This document shows, one piece after another, positions 58,376-64,000 of a stretch of 64,000 nt of DNA. How positions within the stretch are numbered: position 1 is the stretch's first letter; each line of letters starts with the position of its first letter. Origin of the DNA: JBFAPK01 sp040676675 (GTDB lineage: Bacteria > Actinomycetota > Actinomycetes > Mycobacteriales > Micromonosporaceae); contig NZ_JBFAPK010000001.1 in assembly GCF_040676675.1 (NCBI RefSeq), positions 186,001 through 250,000 of the forward strand, in the 5' to 3' direction. Below the pieces are notes generated by a model that saw nothing but the letters and a program-made list of their open reading frames with translations, was not told the DNA's origin and searched no databases. A program made the translations under genes and the position numbers.

Positions 58376-60937
58376 GTGTCGGCATCCGCCACCATCGCAC
58401 CACCCGAGCAAGACCACATTGGACGGCTACGCGCCGCCGTCGCCGCGCACTGTCGCGACCTGCCCGACACCGACCCGGAGCGGCTGATCGAGCTGGTCCG
58501 CTCCGGACGGACGGCCACGGCCGACGCCGCCGAGCTGCACCAGCTCGCCATCTCGGCCGCGGCCGGGCTGATCGGCGAGGACCCGCAGTACGCCCGCCTC
58601 GCCGCCCGGCTGCTCGCCGACCAGATCCGGCGGGAGACCGCCGCGCAGGGCATCGACTCGTTCAGCGCGTCCGTCGCCGCCGCGCAGGCCCAGGGGCTGC
58701 TCGATCCCGCGTTCGCCGACTTCGTGGCCGCGCACGCCGCCGCGCTGGACGCCCTGCTCGACCCGGCCGCCGACGACGCGTTCGAGTTCTTCGGGCTGCG
58801 TACCGTCTACGACCGGTACCTGCTGCGGCATCCCGAGACCCGCGCGGTGCTGGAGGCGCCGCAGCACTTCTTCCTCCGGGTGGCGACGGCCCTGGCCGTA
58901 CCGATCGGCGGCACGCCGGCGGACGGCGACGCCGCCGTCCCGACCGGCGGGGCGGACGGGGCGGATGGGACGGCCGCCGCCGAGGCGGAGGTGGCCGAGG
59001 CGACCGAGGCCGCCGCCGGTCTCTACCGGCTGATGGCCCGGCTGGCGTACCTGCCCAGCTCTCCCACGCTCTTCAACGCCGGCACCCGACACCAGCAGCT
59101 CTCCTCCTGCTTCCTGGTGGACTCGCCCCGGGACGAACTCGACTCGATCTACGAGCGGTACACGCAGGTGGCGCGCCTGTCCAAGTACGCGGGTGGGATC
59201 GGCATCTCCTGGTCCCGGGTCCGCTCCCGTGGTTCGCTGATCCGCGGCACCAACGGGTACTCGCACGGGATCGTGCCGTGGCTGCGCACCCTGGACGCCA
59301 GCGTCGCGGCGGTCAACCAGGGCGGCCGGCGCAAGGGTGCGGCCTGCGTCTACCTCGACACCTGGCACGCCGACATTGAGGAGTTCCTGGAGCTGCGGGA
59401 CAGCACCGGCGACGAGGCCCGCCGCACCCACAACCTGAACCTGGCGAACTGGGTGCCCGACGAGTTCATGCGCCGGGTCGAGGCCGACACGGAGTGGTCC
59501 CTCTTCGACCCGAAGGACGTGCCGGAGTTGGTCGACCTCTGGGGCGACGAGTTCGACGCGGCGTACCGGGCGGCGGAGGCGGCGGGCCGGGCCGTCCGTA
59601 CGCTGCCGGCCCGGACGCTGTACGCCCGGATGATGCGTACCCTCGCGCAGACCGGCAACGGCTGGATGACCTTCAAGGACGTGGCGAACCGCACCTGCAA
59701 CCAGGTCGGCGCCGGCGGTGGCGTGGTGCACCACTCCAACCTCTGCACCGAGATCCTGGAGGTGACCAGCGACGGCGAGACCGCGGTCTGCACCATCGGC
59801 TCGATCAACCTCGCCGCACACCTGCGCCCGGCCGGCGCGTCTGCGTCGGGCGCGTCGTCCGGCGCCGTGGCCTCGAACCCGTCGGCTCCAAGCCTGCCTT
59901 CGTCGGAGCCCGCCACGGACCTCGCGGCCGAGCGGCTGGACCTGGCCGCGCTCGCCGAGACGGTACGCATCGCGGTCACCGCGCTGGACAGCGCCATCGA
60001 CCGCAACTACTTCCCCACCGAGCAGGCGGCCACGGCGCACCGGCGCTGGCGGCCGATCGGGCTCGGCGTGATGGGGCTGGCGGACGTCTTCGCCGCGCTG
60101 CGGCTGCCGTTCGACTCACCGGCCGCGACGGCGCTCTCCACCCGGATCGCCGAGGAGATCGCCCTGGCCGCGTACGGGACGTCGGCCGCGCTCGCGGCCC
60201 GCCACGGCGCCCATCCGGCGTACCCGCTGACCCGGGCGGCCGGCGGGGTGCTCCACCTCGACCACTGGCCGGCCGCCACCCCGGCGCGTACCGAGGCCTG
60301 GGCGGCGGTACGGGAGCAGGTGGCCCGGCACGGCCTGCGCAACTCGCTGCTGGTCGCCATCGCGCCGACCGCCACGATCGCCTCGATCGCCGGCTGCTCC
60401 GAGTGCGTCGAGCCGTACGTCTCCAACGTCTTCAAGCGCGAGACGCTCTCCGGCGAGTTCCTCCAGCTCAACCGCCATCTGGTCGCCGATCTCAAGCGGC
60501 TGGGCCGGTGGACGCCGGCGACCCGGGACGCGATCAAGCGGGCGGACGGCTCGGTCGCCGGACTGGACCTGCCGGCCGAGCTGCGCGAGCTGTACCGGAC
60601 CGCGTGGGAACTGCCGCAGAAGGCGCTGATCGACCTGGCGGCGGCGCGGGCGCCGTACGTCGACCAGTCGCAGTCGCTGAACCTCTTCCAGGCCGACCCG
60701 ACCATCGGCAAGCTCTCCTCGATGTACGCCTACGCGTGGCGGGCCGGCCTGAAGACCACCTACTATCTGCGCTCCCGCCCGGCGACCCGGATCGCGCAGA
60801 CCACGGTTGTCAGGAAGAGCCCCGTGTTGTCGCATCCGGTGGTAGCAGGGCCTCTTCCCAACAGCCTGATCGGCGCGGGCGACGACGCCGTCGCCTGTTC
60901 CCTGGAGAACCCCGAGAACTGCGAGGCGTGCCAGTGA
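58376..60937 (+). CDS. nrdA: Class I ribonucleoside-diphosphate reductase, alpha subunit
   Basis: An 853-residue protein starting at GTG 58376 with GAGGAG six bases upstream. Catalytic cysteines are visible: SSCFLVDS (first of the redox pair), NLCTEI (thiyl radical site), AVCTIGSINL (second of the pair), and the C-terminal CSLENPENCEACQ tail that shuttles electrons. IAPTATIASIAGCSECVEPY is a substrate-binding loop. No ATP-cone motif is seen at the N-terminus. Two Ala/Ser/Gly-rich inserts occur near residues 180-215 and 483-520. With the beta subunit it makes deoxynucleotides aerobically. The gene is under the B12 riboswitch and overlaps nrdB (GTGA). Confidence 0.93.
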   Translation: MSASATIAPPEQDHIGRLRAAVAAHCRDLPDTDPERLIELVRSGRTATADAAELHQLAISAAAGLIGEDPQYARLAARLLADQIRRETAAQGIDSFSASVAAAQAQGLLDPAFADFVAAHAAALDALLDPAADDAFEFFGLRTVYDRYLLRHPETRAVLEAPQHFFLRVATALAVPIGGTPADGDAAVPTGGADGADGTAAAEAEVAEATEAAAGLYRLMARLAYLPSSPTLFNAGTRHQQLSSCFLVDSPRDELDSIYERYTQVARLSKYAGGIGISWSRVRSRGSLIRGTNGYSHGIVPWLRTLDASVAAVNQGGRRKGAACVYLDTWHADIEEFLELRDSTGDEARRTHNLNLANWVPDEFMRRVEADTEWSLFDPKDVPELVDLWGDEFDAAYRAAEAAGRAVRTLPARTLYARMMRTLAQTGNGWMTFKDVANRTCNQVGAGGGVVHHSNLCTEILEVTSDGETAVCTIGSINLAAHLRPAGASASGASSGAVASNPSAPSLPSSEPATDLAAERLDLAALAETVRIAVTALDSAIDRNYFPTEQAATAHRRWRPIGLGVMGLADVFAALRLPFDSPAATALSTRIAEEIALAAYGTSAALAARHGAHPAYPLTRAAGGVLHLDHWPAATPARTEAWAAVREQVARHGLRNSLLVAIAPTATIASIAGCSECVEPYVSNVFKRETLSGEFLQLNRHLVADLKRLGRWTPATRDAIKRADGSVAGLDLPAELRELYRTAWELPQKALIDLAAARAPYVDQSQSLNLFQADPTIGKLSSMYAYAWRAGLKTTYYLRSRPATRIAQTTVVRKSPVLSHPVVAGPLPNSLIGAGDDAVACSLENPENCEACQ

Positions 60938-61974
60938 CCGACCCGTCGACCGCCGCCGTCCGGCCGGGAAGCCGGCAGATGCTGCTCGACCCCGGGATGG
61001 ACCTGACCCTGCGGCCGATGCGGTACCCGGCCTTCTACGAGCGGTTCCGCGCGGCGATCCGCAACGCCTGGACGGTGGAGGAGGTGGACCTCGCCTCCGA
61101 CGTACCGGACCTGGCCCGGCTCACCGCCCAGGAGCGGCACCTGGTGAACCGGCTGGTCGCCTTCTTCGCCACCGGCGACTCGATCGTGGCCAACAACCTG
61201 GTGCTCAACCTGTACCAGCACGTCAACGCGCCGGAGGCCCGGCTCTACCTCTCCCGCCAGCTCTTCGAGGAGGCGGTGCACGTCCAGTTCTACCTGACCC
61301 TGCTGGACACGTACCTGCCCGATCCGGACGAGCGGGCGCGGGCGTTCGCGGCGGTGGAGCACATCCCGTCGATCCGGGACAAGGCGCGGTTCTGCTTCCG
61401 CTGGATCGACTCGATCGGCTCGCTGGCCCAGCTGCGGGACCGGGCGGACCGGCGGGCGTTCCTGCTCAACCTGATCTGCTTCGCCGCCTGCGTCGAGGGG
61501 CTCTTCTTCTACGGCGCCTTCGCGTACGTCTACTGGCTGCGCTCGCGCGGCCTGCTGCCCGGGCTCGCCACCGGCACCAACTGGGTCTTCCGGGACGAGT
61601 CGATGCACATGGAGTTCGCGTTCGCGGTGGTGGACACGGTACGGCGCGAGGAGCCGGACCTCTTCGACGCGGAGATGGCCGCCGACGTGACCCGGATGCT
61701 GACCGAGGCGGTCGAGGCCGAGCTGGCCTTCGCCCGCGACCTCTGCGGCGACGGCCTGCCCGGCATGAACACGACCGACATGCGCCGGTACCTGGAGTAC
61801 GTGGCGGACCAGCGGCTGGCCCGGCTGGACCTGCCGGCGCACTACGGCTCGACCAACCCGTTCCCGTTCATGGAGTTGCAGGACGTGCAGGAGCTGACCA
61901 ACTTCTTCGAGCGGCGGGTCTCGGCCTACCAGGTGGCCGTACCCGGCTCGGTCGCGCTCGACGAGGCCTTCTGA
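60934..61974 (+). CDS. nrdB: Class I ribonucleoside-diphosphate reductase, beta subunit
   Basis: A 346-residue protein starting at GTG 60934, overlapping the nrdA stop (GTGA). Metal ligands and the radical tyrosine follow the R2 pattern: FFATGDSIVANN (Asp), LFEEAVHVQFYL (E-x-x-H-x-x-x-Y, with Tyr at the radical position), ACVEGLFFYG (Glu) and FRDESMHMEF (E-x-x-H). The protein houses the di-metal/tyrosyl radical that starts catalysis in NrdA. The C-terminus ends in SVALDEAF, the usual alpha-binding tail region. A long hairpin follows the gene. Confidence 0.95.
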   Translation: MTDPSTAAVRPGSRQMLLDPGMDLTLRPMRYPAFYERFRAAIRNAWTVEEVDLASDVPDLARLTAQERHLVNRLVAFFATGDSIVANNLVLNLYQHVNAPEARLYLSRQLFEEAVHVQFYLTLLDTYLPDPDERARAFAAVEHIPSIRDKARFCFRWIDSIGSLAQLRDRADRRAFLLNLICFAACVEGLFFYGAFAYVYWLRSRGLLPGLATGTNWVFRDESMHMEFAFAVVDTVRREEPDLFDAEMAADVTRMLTEAVEAELAFARDLCGDGLPGMNTTDMRRYLEYVADQRLARLDLPAHYGSTNPFPFMELQDVQELTNFFERRVSAYQVAVPGSVALDEAF

Positions 61975-61989
61975 CCGGGGTGACGCACG

Positions 61990-62063
61990 TGGTTTCGGGG
62001 ACGGCGTGCCCGCGACGGATTCACGCGTGACCGCCCAGAGCGGGCATGCCGCCCCCGGAACCA
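61990..62063. terminator. Bidirectional hairpin terminator after nrdAB
   Basis: Two 24-base arms (61990-62013 and 62040-62063) match at 21 positions; the three exceptions become G-U or A-C type changes in RNA. The core is CGGCGTGCCCGC / GCGGGCATGCCG. It separates the convergent nrdB and NmrA-like genes. Confidence 0.75.
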
Positions 62064-62109
62064 GGACCGCTGCGAACCCCGGCCTGGTGGACCGGTGGTC
62101 CGTGCGCCG

Positions 62110-62958
62110 TCACGCGCCGGCGAGCTGGTCCCGGTGGTCGCGGACGAACTCGGCGAGGCTGCGCGGCGCACGGCTGGTCACCTCGGCGACGTCGCCGGTG
62201 GTGAAGTCGCCCCAGCCGGCGCCGTACGCCGCGCGGTACTCGGCGAGGACCCCCGCCGACCACGCGTCGAGGCCGGCCGCGAGCAGGGCGTCGCGCGTCT
62301 CCTCGGGGGACTGCGGTACGTACCGCACCTCCCGGTCGAGCACCCGGCTGATCTCGTCGGCCGCCTGGTACAGGGTGACGCTCTCCGGGCCGGTGGGCGT
62401 GTAGATCCGACCCTCGTGCCGCTCGGGTGCGGCGAGGACGGCCGCCGCCACCGCGGCGATGTCGCGTACGTCGACCGCGCCGACCCGCCCCTCGCCGTAG
62501 ACCCCGTACAGCCGGTCCCCGACCAGGCCGCCGAGCAGGATGTTCTGCATGAAGTTGCTCGGCCGCAGGATCGTCCAGCCGAGCCCGGACTCCCGCAGCT
62601 CGGCGTCGGAGAGGGCGTGCAGTCGCCCGTTGCGCGTGGGCGCGTCGTGCGCGGCGCCGATCGCCGAGAGCCGTACGACGTGCCGCACGCCGGCCTGCCG
62701 CGCGGCCCAGAGCGCGTTCATGCTCTGGCTCGGCGCCTGCGGCCCCATCGGGGTCAGCAGCCACAGCGCCGTCACGCCGTCGAAGGCCGGCGTCAGCGTG
62801 GCCGGCTCGTCCAGGTCGCCGACGGCGTACTCGACTCCGGCGAGGTCGGGCGCGCGCGACTTGTCCCGGACCAGCGCGCGTACCGGGGTCGTGCCGGCGA
62901 GCTGCCGCAACACCTCGCGCGAGACGGTGCCGGTCGTACCGGTGATCAGGATGGTCAT
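62110..62958 (-). CDS. NmrA-like NAD(P)-binding reductase
   Basis: A 282-residue protein starting at ATG 62958, which is preceded by GGAGGAG on the minus strand. The Rossmann motif is MTILITGTTGTVSREVLRQL (G-x-x-G-x-x-x). It lacks the Tyr-x-x-x-Lys of true SDR enzymes, and VVRLSAIGA, LRPSNFMQN and VGAVDVRDIAAVAAAVL fit the NmrA/quinone oxidoreductase 2 type. Such proteins reduce quinones or sense NADP. It is divergent from a MarR regulator that probably controls it. Longer starts upstream in frame run through the operator and are not protein-like. Confidence 0.87.
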   Translation of the reverse strand: MTILITGTTGTVSREVLRQLAGTTPVRALVRDKSRAPDLAGVEYAVGDLDEPATLTPAFDGVTALWLLTPMGPQAPSQSMNALWAARQAGVRHVVRLSAIGAAHDAPTRNGRLHALSDAELRESGLGWTILRPSNFMQNILLGGLVGDRLYGVYGEGRVGAVDVRDIAAVAAAVLAAPERHEGRIYTPTGPESVTLYQAADEISRVLDREVRYVPQSPEETRDALLAAGLDAWSAGVLAEYRAAYGAGWGDFTTGDVAEVTSRAPRSLAEFVRDHRDQLAGA

Positions 62959-63094
62959 GGTTCTCCTCCGCGGTTGCCTGGGCGAATCGACTGCCTCGAC
63001 GGCTCGATCGCCTGGAACGGGTCGGCCGGCCCGGTCCGCACCGGTGGCCTCTACTGTCGGCGGGGCCGGCGCCCGCGCCGCGAACCACGATATA

Positions 63095-63125
63095 GTCCAA
63101 ACATGTGACAGTCCAATGATTGGAC
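63095..63125. promoter_or_regulatory. MarR-type operator between divergent genes
   Basis: GTCCAATGATTGGAC (63111-63125) is a perfect 7-bp palindrome around one base. A further half-site, GTCCAA, lies at 63095-63100. The palindrome ends six bases before the MarR start codon, so bound regulator would block its own transcription and that of the divergent reductase gene. Confidence 0.75.
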
Positions 63126-63131
63126 GATTAG

Positions 63132-63617
63132 ATGAGTCGTAGCACACAGCAGGACCGGAGCACGCGCAAGGAACTGGACCCGGATCTGGGGATCCTGGCC
63201 GTCCAGTTCGCCGCCGGACTACAGCGGGAACTCTTCCGACGGGCGGCGGAGGACGGATTCGACGACGCCCGACCCCGGCACGGCGCGGTGCTCGCGTACC
63301 TCGACGCCGACGGCACCCGCCCCGGTGAACTCGCCCGGCTCGCCGGTCGCAACAAGCAGACGATGGGCGCGATCATCGACGAGCTGGAGCGGCTGGGCTA
63401 CGTCCGGCGGACGCCCGATCCGGCCGACCGCCGGGCCAAGCTCGTCGTACCGACCGAGCGGGGGCTGCGCTTCATGGCGGTCACCGACGGCATCGTCGAG
63501 GCGATCGAGCGGGAACTCGGCGACGCGCTCGGCCAGGACCGGTACCGGGAGTTCCGGGGTGCGCTGCGGGCCGCCGTGACGGCCCTGCCGGAGGCCGGCG
63601 GCGACGCCGAGGGCTGA
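63132..63617 (+). CDS. MarR-family transcriptional regulator
   Basis: A 161-residue protein starting at ATG 63132. The winged-helix domain is visible: HGAVLAYLDADGTRPGELAR, then LAGRNKQTMGAIIDELERLG and the wing VRRTPDPADRRAKLVVPTERG. MarR dimers bind palindromes and release them when a phenolic or oxidising ligand binds. The regulator is divergent from an NmrA/quinone-reductase-like gene, a common pairing for quinone or electrophile stress. No conserved cysteine of the OhrR type is present, so ligand binding rather than thiol oxidation is likely. Confidence 0.9.
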   Translation: MSRSTQQDRSTRKELDPDLGILAVQFAAGLQRELFRRAAEDGFDDARPRHGAVLAYLDADGTRPGELARLAGRNKQTMGAIIDELERLGYVRRTPDPADRRAKLVVPTERGLRFMAVTDGIVEAIERELGDALGQDRYREFRGALRAAVTALPEAGGDAEG

Positions 63618-63636
63618 CGAGGGGGCCAGCCGACGA

Positions 63637-64000
63637 TCACCCGATGTCGAGTACGGCCTTGCCGCGCACCCGGCGGCCGAGCAGCGCCTCGGCCGCCTCG
63701 CCCGCCCGCTCCCACGGGCCGCGCCAGCCGACCTGCGGGTCGAGTCGACCCCGCGCCAGCAGGCCGACCAGGTAGCCGAGGTCGGCGCCGAAGCGCTCGC
63801 CGTGGATCGGGTGCCCGACCACGAACGGCTCGATCGACCGGTCGCCGCCGCGCAGGCGCTCCCGCTCGAAGTCGATGGTGGTCGGCTCGCGGGAGGCCAT
63901 CCCGACGCTCAGTACCCGACCGCCCGGCTCGACCAGGCCGAAGGCTTCGGCGAGCGACCTTCCACCCACGTTCTCCAGCACGCCGGAGACCGGCGCGGTG
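63637..64000 (-). CDS. Zinc-binding/quinone-type dehydrogenase, C-terminal part (cut by window edge)
   Basis: The frame is open to the right edge on the minus strand, so the N-terminus lies outside the window. About 121 residues are visible: SGVLENVGG (the usual D-x-V-x-x-x-V-G strand of the cofactor domain), LVEPGGRVLSVGMAS, FVVGHPIHGERFGADLGYLVGLLARG and GEAAEALLGRRVRGKAVLDI. This is the C-terminal cofactor-binding half of a medium-chain dehydrogenase of the quinone oxidoreductase type. It converges on the MarR gene with a 19-base gap. The substrate cannot be told. Confidence 0.85.
   Translation of the reverse strand, partial: TAPVSGVLENVGGRSLAEAFGLVEPGGRVLSVGMASREPTTIDFERERLRGGDRSIEPFVVGHPIHGERFGADLGYLVGLLARGRLDPQVGWRGPWERAGEAAEALLGRRVRGKAVLDIG

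Noticed and set aside
58427..60040. 537-codon frame on the minus strand opposite nrdA
   Set aside because: Antisense to conserved catalytic motifs of NrdA; low-complexity Arg/Gly/Val translation.

Overview
The window is chromosomal DNA of a high-GC actinomycete, most likely a member of the Micromonosporaceae (Micromonospora-like). The evidence is the very GC-rich third codon positions, frequent GTG starts, many ATGA/GTGA start-stop overlaps, a conservon-type signalling operon, an actinobacterial Tad pilus locus, an iniBAC-type dynamin locus and a B12-riboswitch-controlled class I ribonucleotide reductase. No phage, IS or CRISPR genes are visible.

Positions 1-10515 look like an accessory island. 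Base composition is visibly less GC-rich than the rest. The region holds a tightly coupled operon of uncharacterised enzymes (1417-7973): a DUF4254 protein, a P-loop/P-loop/nucleotidyltransferase fusion, a phosphoribosyltransferase, a GT9-like glycosyltransferase, an APH-fold kinase-like protein, a short-chain dehydrogenase and a histidine phosphatase. These are followed by two NUDIX hydrolases and another APH-like kinase. The block ends at a tRNA-Lys(UUU) gene (10516-10588, minus) whose 3' end faces the island, the usual geometry of tRNA-site integration. This operon is the best candidate here for an undescribed pathway.

Positions 10833-29657 are mostly conserved chromosomal genes: a secreted S1 protease with a TTG start, an FkbM methyltransferase, Lon protease with an HspR-type HAIR operator, an S15 peptidase, a secreted PHB-depolymerase-type esterase, a CsoR regulator with an operator-like palindrome, RecD2 helicase, a DUF3618 protein, a questin-oxidase-like protein, a DEDDh exonuclease, a four-gene GntR / ADP-ribosylglycohydrolase / NCS1 permease / PfkB kinase salvage cassette, and a LURP-one-type protein.

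Positions 29980-38671 contain an iniB-iniA-iniC-like operon on the minus strand (IniB N-terminal-domain protein and two dynamin-like GTPases). A two-gene operon lies divergent to it: an Hsp70 nucleotide-binding-domain protein coupled to an 868-residue ATPase/LuxR regulator resembling mycobacterial IniR. An intrinsic terminator separates iniB from iniA.

Positions 38715-43024 are a conservon-like operon (CvnA sensor, roadblock, DUF742) that lacks the usual GTPase and ends instead in a membrane protein with a CBM2-like outer domain. Positions 43204-53991 form a Tad pilus locus: prepilin peptidase, then lipoprotein, secreted protein, CpaB/SAF, TadZ, TadA, TadB, TadC, a small pilin candidate, two TadE-like proteins, a TadG-like protein and a LysM protein.

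The last part (54103-64000) holds a Rieske/DUF2231 protein, an epimerase, a Cmx-type chloramphenicol exporter behind a short leader peptide and hairpins, an adenosylcobalamin riboswitch in front of nrdAB, an NmrA-like reductase divergent from a MarR regulator with a palindromic operator, and the end of a zinc-binding dehydrogenase cut by the window edge. Several convergent gene pairs are separated by long GC-rich hairpins. Short tandem repeats of 58, 16, 11 and 7 bp lie in intergenic or promoter DNA.
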